From: Druceiella hillmani
Lineage: Eukaryota; Arthropoda; Insecta; Lepidoptera; Hepialidae
Direction of reading: 5' to 3'
DNA length: 64,000 nt
Assembly (NCBI GenBank): GCA_039881145.1
Contig: JAYKKI010000032.1
Coordinates: 10,231,001-10,295,000 of the forward strand
Positions 1 through 11,890 of the stretch are shown piece by piece. A program made the translations under genes and the position numbers. Under the pieces are notes generated by a model that saw nothing but the letters and a program-made list of their open reading frames with translations, did no database searches and had not been told where the DNA came from. The number at the start of each line of letters is the position of its first letter. Within the stretch, counting starts at the first letter, position 1.

Positions 1-404
1 TTTGAAAATACCTTAAATATATTTGTGTGAGGATCTTAAAGAATCCCTTTCAAAACCTCAGACAAATGTTTATATTTATAATAGTTTGTTATTAACTTTT
101 CTTTTGCTTAAAGCTATGTAAAATGTCTGTAGAAAGGGTGAGTAATAAGTTTCTAGATATATTTTCTTTTCAAATTTTTTATGAATTCTAGAATTATTAT
201 TAATAGTGCTCACAAAAACAAGCCCCTTCATTTCATTTATGCGTAATTTACAGTTGAAGCTATGAAACTGTAGAGTTGTTACAAATTATAACAAAAGTAA
301 TACTTGTTGAAATAAATACTGGTTGAAGTGTTTTCAATCGGTTATGCGGACATATTTTTTAATTAGCATTATAAGTCAAATTGTAGTTCTAGTTTTTCAG
401 AAAT
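1..404. other. AT-rich stretch, nothing recognised
   Basis: Short A/T runs only. I see no reading frame, RNA gene or repeat partner elsewhere in the window. Recognisable repeat unit 1 begins at about 405. Confidence 0.6.
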
Positions 405-779
405 TTTATAAATATTAAAAACACAAACATGCTTTAACATTGAAAGTTATGATTTAGTTTAAAGTTAAAAGCACAACTATATATACTACGTCATCTTATA
501 TTATATGTTGATAAAATTTTTTAAATATTATCTCAATATATTGGACTAACCATTGGACTCTCAACTCAATACTCCTAATTCTAAAGATATCATTGACATA
601 TGCATCTTGTGCAAAACACGAAATTCTTGATTGATGGATATGTATATCTTTCGGATCTCCAAGCGTATGAAAGTAAGGTAGCACTAAAAGCTCTGTAGTT
701 ATAAACCTAAAAGATTTTGTTACAGAAAAGATGTTTAGAAACATATATTTCTACATATGATAGGAAAAAATTATATATA

Positions 780-1860
780 ATTTATGCAAAAAAAATTTAA
801 AGAAAACGCTACTTTTCCAATTTTACAATTAATTCAATTATGGTAAAACTATAAGAGTATTTACAACAAAAACATTATTTTCTTCTGCATTGGATATTGG
901 TGGTTGGTTAGATATTACAAGTAGCGATATCCAAACGAGGCTCCCCGGATATTGGTGAATGAGATATTATGATTTCTTTACATTTCATTTGCGATTAAAG
1001 TTTATTCCAAATTTGCTAAATTAACAATGCAATTGGAATTTTTTCAAGAGATGTAAAAATTTATTTGATTCGATTTCTAAAGTTACGTCGTAATCTGCAT
1101 CATTTATGGGTAATATTCTTTCCAGAAAAAACATACCCCAAAATTTTTCGATAATTCAGATTGTTTATTCATATTACTAGTATAGGTATTAGCATTTTTT
1201 AGACGACTATGGTGGAGAAAATGTTATGAATTTCATAGGTTACATATGTATTTACTTTTTGACTAACTACTACTAGATGATTTAAAAAACTGGAGAGTCT
1301 TTAAATTTGTATTGAACCAGAGAGTTTCCTAGGGCGTATAAGATTTCCTATTTCACAGGCTACGTATGTATGTATGTGAGAATGTGAGTAAGTTTACTCC
1401 CTCGTATAGACTAAACTACGAAACTGATTTGAACAAATGAGATGTTCTTAGATTCATTGGATCATGCAGTGAGTGTCCTAAGGTAAATAACATTATGCAT
1501 TCCTATCATTATGAAGTTCTATGGTATATCACAGGCAATACTTCGTGTTTTTCATTTACCTTTTATATAGTCTGGTTTTAGTTTTTCCTCTCGTGTAATT
1601 TTAATTTGAGGATTGAATGTAAAATTTAATGCGACCTGTAAACGAATAATTTGGCTAAAACATTCCAAACTTTGAAAGATATATAATTACCTAAGGAAAA
1701 ATAGAAAAACCAGTAGTTTCTAGCAGTGCAAAGAAAAATGAAGAATAATTGGAACAGTTATTGCGGATATGTAGTTCTCGTTCATGGGTAAAGTACATAA
1801 AATTGAATGTTGACATGAGATATACTACCCCACTTACGAAAGAACTGATTCTCTTCCTAA
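780..1860. other. Unit-1-specific AT-rich stretch
   Basis: This block lies between the m1 module and the 'gtacc/gtaacctca' segment that follows directly in unit 2 (about 23290). Units 2 and 3 have no equivalent that I can find, so it is an insertion in unit 1 or a deletion in the others. I see no termini, coding sequence or internal repeat. Confidence 0.5.
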
Positions 1861-3454
1861 TAAATTCATAACGTACCCTCAAAAACGATTAGTTATTAAT
1901 ATTTTTTGGAATTCCAGAAAATAGAAAAATAATAAATTTTTTTAATATACGTGTTTCAGAGTTTAAAATACGTGTTTCAGAACTCTATTACGCAGAGCTG
2001 ATTTTAATTTAGCAAGTTTATTTAATCCTTATTAATTACAATCCAGTATATGCATACGTGTTTTGTATGTGTATGTGTTTTAATACATCTCATAGTTATA
2101 CATATCAGGGTTATACTCTCTTTAATACATCTCAGAATTATAATCTCTCTAATACATCTCAGAGAACATAATTGTTTTGAACTTCCATACTCTTAAGTTC
2201 TGAATCGTACCCTGTTATGGTCACCATGCTCTCAACCTTTTCGTCTAGCAGAGTTCTCTTTTCCTTAAATGGAAAACTCTCATAACGAAATATCACATCA
2301 CCTATGTGAAATAGATGTTATTCAAAATGTTGCATAATTTAATTCTACAGAAATGCCGTAAGTGAAAAGAGTGTTCAAAAAGAGAGTTCTTTGCATATAA
2401 TAGAAATTTGTTCTTTATTAAAATTGATTTTCCAGCCAAAGAATGATATGAAAACCCCACAGTATTTTTGCAAAATTTCCGGTCTAAATTATTATTCCAA
2501 TATTTAAACACCAAATTATAGAACTAAGTCTAAATATAGTATTTTTTCAGATATGAGTAGTAAAAACATAATTCTTTCTTTTTACGGTTCCGTCTTTCAA
2601 AATGAAAAAATCCGAAATCTTCTTCGAAAAATTTTAAGTTTTTCGGTTCAGCCAAGAAAATATAGGGTCCTTTAAAGCGTATTTTGTTTAATTTAAACAT
2701 AGTCTTTCTCATCGATCATGAAAATCTATATGGTATTTCAGGTCGATCGACAATTTGAAAGTCGATATAATGTAGATTTACCATATAGCGCAAATATAAG
2801 GAAAGTGCTAAAAATAAATGATTTTTAATTCTATGCGGAATGATACATTTTTTTAAATATGCACCTGTGAGAGATATAAAATTCTATATATTTATATTCA
2901 AAAATTAAATTTTTTTTAGTGATTTGATGGAAATACTTAGTACATTAAATATTTATAAATACTTATACATGTACGGAATCCTCGAAATGTGAGCCTCACA
3001 TATTTTTTTCAGTAATCACGCCACTTCATGTCTTCATTTTAAGATACTATTTTATGTCCGTTGCATCAAAGTGTATACTGGTTTAAATCGAGTAGGTATG
3101 GTATACTCCTAGCCTATTTCATATAGCTAGTCATTTAAATATTATTTAAGTCCTATTTTACAATCTACGTGCTCACTCTGTAGTCACTGTGATGTAATAT
3201 GTTACAACTTATAATTTAATTGAAGAGGCGCCAATGGAAAACTGTCTTTTCTATCGAAAAATTTAAAACGGGAAATTTTTTATTTGGACCCGTTTAATTA
3301 AATAATATAAATCTAAGTAATAATTAACATATTCATTGAAATTTATTTTGTTCGATTAGCGGTTTCGAAATAAAGCTTTAGTCTTTTTAAAATCTCTTTA
3401 AAAGTGTAGTATATTTACTAATTCTGCATCTACATCTATTGCGGTACTGCTAGG

Positions 3455-3515
3455 GCTGTTGCATAAACTACCATTGAGTTTATTGCATAGACTCAATGGT
3501 AGTTTACGCAACAGC
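3455..3515. other. Near-perfect 25-bp-arm hairpin, unit 1 only
   Basis: Arm 1 is 3455-3479 and arm 2 is 3491-3515, with an 11-base loop. The arms differ at a single position. The paralogous stretch in unit 3 (about 36700-36760) keeps a recognisable version of arm 1 but has no complementary arm 2, so the hairpin arose in this copy. A local template-switch mutation is the simplest explanation. A precursor-like small-RNA hairpin is possible, but nothing else supports it. Confidence 0.75.
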
Positions 3516-3829
3516 GTTAATATGCATCGTTTTTTAAAAGGACGTGGTCCATTTTTTCTTAGTGTTGAATAATCTGTGTTTTAAAGTAAACGGGCAATAT
3601 TGAAAGAAACATATTGTAAATGTATTTACTAGTGATACGAATAGTCCTGCATGTTATTAGTCATATCTAAAGAAAATTTTACTATTTTTAAGATTTTATT
3701 TGCAGTATTAGATCAACATGCTTTGCTGGATATGAAGAAGGTCTCAGTAAATATCTAACAATTAGCATCGTAAACCATAAAGAGGAGCACTATTTAAATA
3801 TTAACCCAACATCATTATATTCACAGCAC

Positions 3830-4085
3830 CCGCCTGCATCCGAAAAGATCGAATACTCACCTACCTCAGCACCTCAGATTGATTGATGGTCTCGCCGAGA
3901 AAGCGCCATCGAACGGATCGGGGCCTCGGGCCATATCCATTAGGTTAAGTAGACCCTGTATCGCTGGCCCGAGTTCACGAGAGTGATCCGGTATCAATTA
4001 TATGCTCGCGTAAATCGTTTAGAGCTGCAGCCCGGCGTTTGTGTTTTTTTTTAAACTGTAAGCAAGTATGGTAGGGTGGTCAGAA
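3830..4085. repeat. GC island 1, unit 1 copy
   Basis: This GC-rich patch in AT-rich surroundings contains 'gatcggggcctcgggcc'. It is clearly paralogous to 23845-24130 and 37035-37310. On the minus strand unit 2 keeps an open frame of about 85 codons through the island. The unit 1 copy has a stop in the same frame, a CGA/TGA difference near 3971. I recognise no product. Unit 1/unit 2 differences in 3965-4035 are nearly all transitions, many at CpG. Confidence 0.7.
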
Positions 4086-5594
4086 ATCTAGTTGGATTTT
4101 GGAATTCTTTTTTTGGTTTGTTTTAATTAGTAACGAGGCGAGCGATTAATTTCGTCAATTTGTTTGAGTAGTTTTGGTTCCCTGTTGAGTGCAATAGATT
4201 TATTTAATTTCCACTTTGTATTTTGCAGATACGTTCATCTAATTTATTCGGCATAAATATCAATGTGAAGATGTACAGCATATTACATCAAAGCCAATAT
4301 ACAGTGAGCACGTAAATTATAAAATTTAATTTATAATAATATTTCTATGCAGTTTGGTATTAAAGTAATGTGAACATAGTTTTCTATTTAAATTTTTTAC
4401 AAAGTTGTTTCAAAGAATATTTTTTGTCATAGAGTATATTTTATTAATTTAAGGAAATTGAGTAACATGTTATACCGATTTTATAGCACTTTAGTACATT
4501 TTTTCTATTTATCTACATTTTAAGTAATGGTCAATAGGTAGTATTTAAAATGCAGACAAATAAAAGTAATAAGCATTATAAAAACCAATAATGGTTGGGA
4601 TGCATATAAACATAGTCAAACAATTCCTATTTCGTTATTTTGCAGACATACTTTATACATGTTTAACGATAATATTCATTAATTTGTGACACACTATTAA
4701 AAGTTTAAGTAAAAATTATTCAATCAATATTTTGAACTAGGATATCTATCAGCCCATTTGAACGCAAAAATTATTAAAAAATATTTAATTAAAAAACTGT
4801 TAAAAAGGAAGTGGAGACGGAAACCCAAGCATTATCGAAATGCGATGTGATTGTGCAGTACCCAATACACGAAATTAGATCTTAGATTTTTTTTTAATTC
4901 TATTAAACGGTATTGTTTTTATTATTATTTTATTATATTTTATTATTTATTATATGGGTATTGTTTCGAAAAACAAAAAAATTATATTTTATTTGGGTTA
5001 TGAGTATTTGAGATAATTCCTGTCTGTTAAATAAAAAACGTTTTCTTGACTTTCATGCTTTAAAAGGAGAAACAGCTGGACCCAGTTGTTGATTTTCTGT
5101 TGTATATGTATGTAATGCATAGCCATAGAAACACTGGTTTGTATCTCACAAGATGTTATTATATAATGTAATGTAGGAAAATCTATCTATACAGCCACGC
5201 AACTATAGCGTAGTAGCACCGCAAAAGCGTATCTTTTTCATGGTTTCATCGAATAATTTATCCCATTGATTACACTGCGTGCTATTAAACAAGTTCTTAA
5301 ATAAAACATTGATATCATAACTTAGTTTTCTGCCATAATATCTCGTTCTTTAGTTGTTAAAATATAACATGTTAATGATAAATTGACCTATTATGAGAAA
5401 ATATTTATAGCTGTAAAGAAGCTTGGGACATAATCTAAATATACAAATTGCAAGTTTCGGCAGTAGAAAAAAAATCGACCATTAGTAATGTCACATTCCT
5501 TTAAAACTGGACTTTTGCAATGTAACGGAAGTGGACAATTGCATATAGCATTTGACTGTTACTGCCTACCACACCTTAATGAAAGTGACGAAGG

Positions 5595-5597
<3 letters not shown>

Positions 5598-5643
<46 letters not shown>
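5598..5643. repeat. (TA)n microsatellite, new in unit 1
   Basis: About 23 TA repeats follow 'aaaggaac'. The same site in unit 2 (about 25463) and unit 3 (about 38746) has only short 'ctacacatataa' and 'ctatacatataa' sequences, so the array expanded in this copy alone. Confidence 0.9.
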
Positions 5644-5646
<3 letters not shown>

Positions 5647-5819
5647 TTATTAAATTCTTTTCCTCGTACAAAAAATTAAAATACCACATTTTCACTTTAT
5701 CACATAGAGGCCACGTGAGCACGTAGTTTCATAAATGTACACATGTACGTGTGATAATGACACGGTTTTCTTTATGTTCCCATATTGCTGGTCTGGCCAC
5801 ATCTGCTTTCGTTGTCTAA

Positions 5820-6640
5820 CCACGTTGGGTGCGTAAATTAAGTACCTATTGATTATGCATAGGTTTAATATGTTGTAAAATATGCACTGAAGCCATTTGT
5901 TTGCTTTGCGATTGCAACTCGTGTCTGATCTGATTGACAGTGTTGACGGCTCCTTTGGTACTTTTGTAGAAATGTGTGATTTCAAGCTCGTTCAGAGTAG
6001 AGTTAATCCGGCTAATGATGTCTGTTGATAGAAGAAAAAACACTTTGTTGAATTTAGGTTTATATGAGACCAAGATCTTCTCAGCATCAAAACCAAACAC
6101 TGAAGTCCCAATGTTCCTAGTTTTTGCGTTTTTCATCTGTGGTGGAATATCTTGTTTATTACTGCGTTTGTGCCAACTATCGAGAGTTTCTAAGAAATCT
6201 GAATAAGTTCTGAAGCAAGTAGCACAGATGTGAACCAATTGTCGATGTTTATATTTCTGTTTGTCTCATAGACAGGCTCACAAAGTATGTGGCAAGATGA
6301 ACATTTTCGCTAAAGTTGGTACCTTTACCTAAATATGGTCCAGCTTTATAAACATATTTCCAATCTGAATCTGCAACCATTACAATCTTCATGCCATCCT
6401 TCTTAGGTTTGTTAGGTATGTACATTCAAAATGGGCAGCGACCTCGGAACCTAACTAATTGTTCATCAATTGTATTAGCTGAATATGAGCTAGGCTCGTA
6501 CCATGTTTCATAAATTTCAATGAATTTTCCCAAAACTCTCTAACTGTTGCGAACTTATCTAATGCTCTTTCTTCTTGTCTGATAGCTCTATTGTCAAACC
6601 AATTTATTACAAGGATTTGTTGTAACGCCGAGAGTGGGCA
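5820..6640 (-). pseudogene. piggyBac transposase fragment (catalytic core, truncated at both ends)
   Basis: Read on the minus strand, successive frames give piggyBac DDE-domain (DDE_Tnp_1_7) hallmarks. These are 'ALDKFATVREFWEN', 'DEQLVRFRGRCPF', 'NKPKKDGMKI', 'NINIDNWFTS' split by a frame change, 'THFYKSTKGAVNTVNQ' and 'CNRKANKWLQCIFYNILN'. At least one in-frame stop (after RGRCPF) and three frame changes make it dead. The third catalytic Asp of the family (the D of the usual GVD motif) is Asn, residue 99 of the 130-codon open stretch 5846-6238. The N-terminal half, the C-terminal cysteine-rich domain and both terminal repeats are missing. It replaces module m5 of units 2 and 3, and its C-terminal edge meets unit sequence at about 5820. 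The family call is secure; the subfamily is unknown. Confidence 0.88.
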
Positions 6641-6660
6641 AGGCTACAATCGCTCAAAGG

Positions 6661-7130
6661 AATCATCGTTAGAGTTTATGTTTATATTTTTACTCCAGCT
6701 GCTTGAAGTTTTTCTCAGTAATATATTTATACAATAGCAAGGGTATCTGAAAGTTAGAACACTAATTGAACATATCTCCCGTTTTCTTTATTCACTTATT
6801 TATTTATTTATTTTTTTTATGTATTTATATTTAGGTGTGTAGTTGGGCTGAAATAATTTTAAGAGTACTGTAGTATCAATATTGTCTGACTATATTATGT
6901 CTAGAAGATATTAAGTATGGGTGATGATATCATATTTAGTTGTTAATTTAATATATTAACCTTGGTGTCTCCTTTTATGTATGTTTATATCTAATGTTTC
7001 TAGGATATTAAGTTTATTGCTTTTGTATTTATTTGTAATATATAGGGGGCATTATCAGTATGAGGGTGATGGTTATTTTCAAAGAGGTGTTTAGCAAAGT
7101 GACATGTGTCTTTTTTGTGTTATTTTCAAT
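6661..7130. other. AT-rich stretch between piggyBac fragment and resumed unit 1
   Basis: No coding or repeat match is evident. Alignment with units 2 and 3 resumes at about 7130 with a 'gtgacaaatattaaaatcaaatc'-like segment. This may be flanking DNA brought in with the piggyBac fragment. Confidence 0.45.
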
Positions 7131-7429
7131 AAGGTGTTTAGGAAAGTGAGATGTGTCATTTAATTGTGACAAATATTAAAATCAAATCGCTAATAAATTA
7201 GATTTAAGGTTACTTGTAAGTAAGAATAGCGGAGTATTTTGCAGGGACGAATGTGCATAAAAATATTAAGTATATGTCTGGCAGTTAGAAAAAAGTATTC
7301 ATTCTTTATCATTCGTAAATTAAATAAAAGTTAATATTGTGACTGTAAAGCCATATTTTAAAGATTTTCTCATAAATCGCTATTAAAGTATGATCTTCTT
7401 ATATTTATGGCTAATAGTATATTTTTGTT

Positions 7430-7755
7430 GTGGTTTATCTGTTTAATTAAGACCATGAATTCAAAAAGAAATAAATTAATTAGATTTGACTAAAATTGCA
7501 TATATCTTTCTCGATTTGATTAATTTACGTGATGTTGTGAATGACGCTTTGTCCTTATTTCTTCATAAAGGCAAAAGTAATTTAAATAAACCCAATAGCT
7601 GGTATCAGTAAGTAAAATGAATTTGGTAAAGTCTTGATAAGCTAAAAAATTGTATAATGTCAAGGAAAAATAACATTGGGAAATAGTATGAGACCGAAAT
7701 ATTTAATATATAACTTTTCTAAAAGTATATTTTTTACAAAATAAATGTTTTAGGA
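7430..7755 (+). repeat. Left arm of a long inverted repeat (module m6)
   Basis: The reverse complement of this segment recurs at about 9430-9735 with moderate divergence. Landmarks are 'gaccatgaatt', 'catcacgtaaat' (in the inverse copy) and 'cccaatagctgg'. The same module stands in direct orientation at 28560-28880 and 41960-42280. The spacer is about 1.7 kb. Confidence 0.85.
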
Positions 7756-8120
7756 GGAAATTTATTTGTTCTTATTGAATTCTAATAGAAACTTAATTAA
7801 CATATATATGACGCTATACCTGCCGACCTACCCATCTATGCCGCGTGAAAATTACTACTGAGTTATGGGAAAAACTTTTCTATAACAGCTGCAGTATATG
7901 AAAAGTTTTTTTAACTATATAGCAAATGTATATCTTTGTTTGAAAGATGCACTTTTAGCCCCTTTTTATTTAGAACCATTTCCATTTTGAAACTTCCACA
8001 TAAATTTTGTGCATTTACGAACTAAAACTATATGTTGATCTAAGCTATTTAAAAGTTAAGTTTTAAGCGAACTGAAGTAAAAAAAAAGATTTCCGGAGTT
8101 TCTACGAATTTCTTTGTACC

Positions 8121-8204
8121 CCGCACACACACATACATACACGAACACACGCAAGCGTGCTCGCACGCATGCATGCACGCACGCATGCACGTATGCACCA
8201 CACA
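8121..8204. repeat. (CA)/(GCAC) microsatellite
   Basis: A compound 'acacac...gcacgc' tract in module m7. Unit 3 has a TA/TG tract at the comparable place (42664-42725). The open frames on both strands here are low-complexity artefacts. Confidence 0.9.
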
Positions 8205-9180
8205 TGTACAATTTTGAACATCACTTTGAATTTGGTGTCAAAGGATAATGATAAAAATAAAGCGAAAATGAAATCTTTTCCACTGACATTTTTCCGGAAA
8301 ATAACTTTCACAACATCGAATATTTTTCTCAACATATTTAAAAAAAAATATTTATTTATTTCTTGCTAATATATAAATCTTTCTTAAATCCAAAATTTCG
8401 AATTTGCGGTTATTCCAATAAAGCAATATAATGAGTAAAAAGTAGGTAACTACATTTTTATTTAAAAAAAACGTATAAAAGACCATAAATTTCTTAACGA
8501 GTTCTACAATAAGCTGAACGATTAGTACACGCACTTTGGTGAAAATGATCTTAGACATAATAAAGTTATAACCCGAATTATCGATATGATCATTATATAA
8601 TTTGAAAAATTATAATTACTTAAAAACACTTACCTTTTTGTATTCTTTAATATTTTTTCTATCAAATTATCATTCAATTTGCTCTTCAGGTGCTGGATTT
8701 TTGCTCCGTAATTAATTTATGAAGTCACATTACATTGTATAAATAACATTTATTCGATGTATAAAGTAACTTATTGCGATCAAAGAGATGACGACTGTTT
8801 TATTTTTTGTGTGATTTTTGAAACAATTCTCTACTAGTCTTAATGTAGATGGAACTTTTATAGGGTATTTAAATTGCAAAACGTAATTGTACTACAATTA
8901 TTAATTCATGTGGTTATTTAAATTGTGTGATTTTCTAATATTTTGAAATGATTAGGAGAGATTTTGCTGATTTATTAACATGTCCCAAATATTCGAAAAA
9001 GCGTTTTTATATATTATTATTAAAACATTAATTTATATTATACTATATTAATATTGTTTGACACGTTGTTAGAATTTATAAACTGTTTACTGCTGAATTA
9101 TAATCTCGAATATTGTTAGAGAGAGTCTATTGAAAGATGGGGACACTCAGGTTTTTGACCAGAGCGCTACAAGGTCATTA

Positions 9181-9429
9181 TTTTTTCTGCAAAGTTACCA
9201 AGATTTTTTTTATTTAAACCATATATTCTTGATCAGTATAACATAGATCAGCAAGATATATATCAGGTATTAAATATTTCATATGTAGGTTATTTATGGA
9301 TTTTTTATGAAAAAGGTGAAATTAGGATAAATGTCATATAGTATAAATTATGTCTTCGATGAATATTTATTTTGCTTTTCATGTCAATTAAAAGTAATAG
9401 AATACAGGAATTTTCTTTTAAATAATTTA
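9181..9429. other. AT-rich spacer after unit 1
   Basis: The tail of unit 1 ends near 9180, just past a segment shared with 43490-43560 and inverted 50640-50720. Nothing else is recognisable up to the inverted m6 copy. Confidence 0.4.
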
Positions 9430-9735
9430 TTTTGTAAAAAATATACTTTTGGAAAAGTTATGTATTAAATATTTCGTTCTCATACTGTTTCCCAATGTTA
9501 TTTTTCCTTGATATTATACAATTTTCCAGCTAATCAAACATTACCAAATTCACTTTTCTAACTGATGCCAGCTATTGGGTTTATTTAAATTATTTTTGTC
9601 TTTTATAAATAAATAAGGGCAAAGCGCCATTCACAACATCACGTAAATAAACCAAATCGAGAAAGAAATATGCAATTTTAGTAAAATCTAATTAAATAAT
9701 TTTTTTTTAATTCATGGTCTTAATTTAACAGCTAA
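9430..9735 (-). repeat. Inverted copy of module m6
   Basis: Reverse complement of 7430-7755 (see that entry). It is immediately followed by repeat H. Confidence 0.85.
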
Positions 9736-9839
9736 ACCAAAACTAAAATAAAAGCCCCAAAATAAAATTCAGTTTCGGAAAAATAAAGAAAATGGGCAGA
9801 TGGAACCTGAGTTCTGAAAGTTCTGGGTTGCATATTAAC

Positions 9840-10459
9840 AGATAATTTTCAGTTTTAACAATAAAGTAGTCATTACCCAAAGGCATTTAGCTTTGTGAGA
9901 AAATTTGCTTTAAAGTTGTTGGCCATTTTTGATAGGGCCTAACAATTACTTCCGTCCCCATATGCTAAGAGAACAGGTGTATCAAAAATTCCACATTTTT
10001 AGTCACTGTTAAATTAACTACACAAAACTTATATTCTTGCTAAAATAGCTTTTCAAAAAATATCACAGTTTTCCTTATTTCCTGCAGGCATTTATTGCAG
10101 GTATGGAAGTTAGTGAATAGGTAAAAACCTTTAAATTAAATATATTTAATGAAAAAAGCACGCAATTTTCGTTATAATTTTTTAAAAAAATATAATTATT
10201 TAAGAGAAAATTACTAAACAGTGCAGAATGAAATAACAACGAAGTAGCCGTTATCAAACGAATTTCCGTTTTATCAAAATACGATTCCATGTCGTTTGAA
10301 TTTGAAAACCTTTTTCACTTATGCATACATTGTAAAAGCATTATGCTATATTACCAGACGAAGGAATTGAATTTTTAACCCGACCACGGCTCAACACAAT
10401 GTGAGAGTAATGCAATACATAGAGCGATGTTGCAGACAGAAATAAAGCGACTATTTCTT

Positions 10460-10470
<11 letters not shown>
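9840..10470 (+). repeat. Interspersed repeat H, copy 1
   Basis: It matches the reverse complement of about 43870-44530. Landmarks are 'tgtgagagtaatg' near 'ttaacccgaccacgg', 'cacctgttctcttagcat' (in the inverse copy) and 'ggccatttttg'. It has no coding content. Its class is unknown; it could be a non-autonomous DNA element or part of a larger inverted duplication. Confidence 0.8.
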
Positions 10471-10495
<25 letters not shown>

Positions 10496-10528
10496 AACCA
10501 TATATATATACATATATATATATATATC
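10463..10528. repeat. (TA)n microsatellites
   Basis: Two TA tracts (10463-10492 and 10501-10528) are separated by 'gaaaacca'. Confidence 0.9.
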
Positions 10529-10529
10529 T

Positions 10530-11139
10530 TTATATAAATATATTCTACAAAACTACTAATATTTTGTGTCGTATTTCTATATTTGTAAAAGGAAAGATGA
10601 AATAAAAAAACACGGAACAATTTTTACTGTCAAAGTGAATATTTTTTGAAATGATAAAAGAAATGCTCGAGACGTAACTCCATAGTATTTCATTGATATA
10701 TGACTGGATCCTAACGCCATCTCTTGGTGAATTTATGCAAGTATCGACAATGATGTTTTTAAGACATAAGTTTTATCGAAAATATAAGATAATGTACGAA
10801 ACTATACATAGAAATTATAATTTCAAATATAAATCCTTTAACTACCGGCGATTTTTGTGTTTGAGCATCAATAAAAAAAAATATTTTAATTTAATAAAGT
10901 ATTAGCCATATTTGAATTGCTTTATGTAAAATAAAATCTAATTTTATTATTAAAGTTTATAAATTCGATAAGGATGCTTAATTAGACCACAAGGTTGCAA
11001 AATTGGACTTCGATGGGCTCCTAGCAAAAAAGTAAAACTTTACAATAAAAATAATCTCTTATGAAAAGTAATTAAATTTAAATTAAACGGAATTGAAATC
11101 AATGTTTGTAGAAAATATCCGAAATTAATTAAAAAAACT
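10530..11139. other. AT-rich stretch, nothing recognised
   Basis: Only short spurious open frames. No repeat partner seen. Confidence 0.45.
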
Positions 11140-11675
11140 TTCAAGCACGATAGGAACTCGCACGTCTAGGGTTGCGCACATATTAGGGCATTTATAAATA
11201 TTTAATGATAAATAATTTTCCTATTCAACAAATTAAAAAATTTTAATCTTTTAGAATAAAAATATATTTCCAATATCATCCGTAGGCCCTTATTTGAAAA
11301 TAATGGATATAACTATAAATTAACGATTTTCAGATTTTTTTTACTTGTGCTGTGAAACCTTACTTCTCGCCAAATGTCATGATTCTAGGTCAGCTGAAAG
11401 TATCCAATATATTTAAATTTTTTGTGAGGGTCAAAATATGTGACATAAATGACCGCATTTTTAGGATGTTTTATTGCTTAACTTAGAAGCTCTATTTTTT
11501 TACAGTTCCAAGAAACCACGGACCTAAATATTTGGTATCAATTTCAACTCTATACTTCTTCTCGTTCTTGAGAAAATGGGTCTTAGCAGACAGAAAGAGA
11601 ACAAAGTGATCCTAAAATGTTCCTTTTTTCTTTATAGATACGGAACGCTATAAAAGAAAAATAAAAATTTCGAGA
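11140..11675 (+). repeat. Interspersed repeat G, copy 1
   Basis: Direct-orientation match to about 59525-60110. Shared landmarks include 'cgattttcagat', 'gacataaatgaccg', 'gggtctt' and a terminal 'tacggaacgctata' box. The terminal box resembles the 'tacggaaccctaaaaa' ends of dispersed insect repeats also seen here at 22095, 30955, 34352 and inverted 56890. It is non-coding. Confidence 0.75.
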
Positions 11676-11707
11676 TTCGATATAACATAATACACGCACT
11701 ATACCTT

Positions 11708-11890
11708 ATCAATCTTTGACCATTTTTTATTGTAATATTCTTTGACCACTTCTTATTGTAGTATTATTTGACCATTTCTTATTGTTGGTATTCTTTGACC
11801 ATTTCTAATTTTAGTACTCTTTTTACCTTTTCCTTATTGCAGTATTCTTTTATATATTCTTTGACCATTTACTGTTGTGATATTTTTGAT
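11708..11890. repeat. Degenerate ~32-bp tandem repeat
   Basis: About five imperfect copies of 'tctttgaccatttcttatt' with 'gtagtatt' linkers, decaying toward the 3' end. Confidence 0.75.

Larger units (their letters stand above)
405..9180 (+). repeat. Macro-repeat unit 1 (5'-incomplete copy of the ~14 kb unit)
   Basis: This stretch aligns by eye, in order, with parts of units 2 and 3. Positions 405-760 match 22960-23290 and 31270-34990 (the latter interrupted by a hAT). Positions 2540-3600 match 35340-36840. Positions 3595-5810 match 23600-25640 and 36820-38940. Positions 7130-7760 match 28300-28890 and 41640-42290. Positions 7760-9180 match 42290-43570 and inverted 52400-50570. The upstream D part is absent. 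The m5 module (25640-28300 in unit 2) is missing, and a piggyBac fragment sits in its place. No intact reading frame longer than about 130 codons occurs, and the divergence looks neutral. It could be an old segmental duplication or a giant non-autonomous mobile element. Confidence 0.85.

Noticed and set aside
3455..3515. Hairpin as a genuine microRNA gene
   Set aside because: Arms are nearly perfectly paired, and the paralogue lacks it. No evidence of expression or conservation.
8102..8369. Open frames on both strands with Cys/Arg/Met/His repeats
   Set aside because: They are translations of the CA/GCAC microsatellite.
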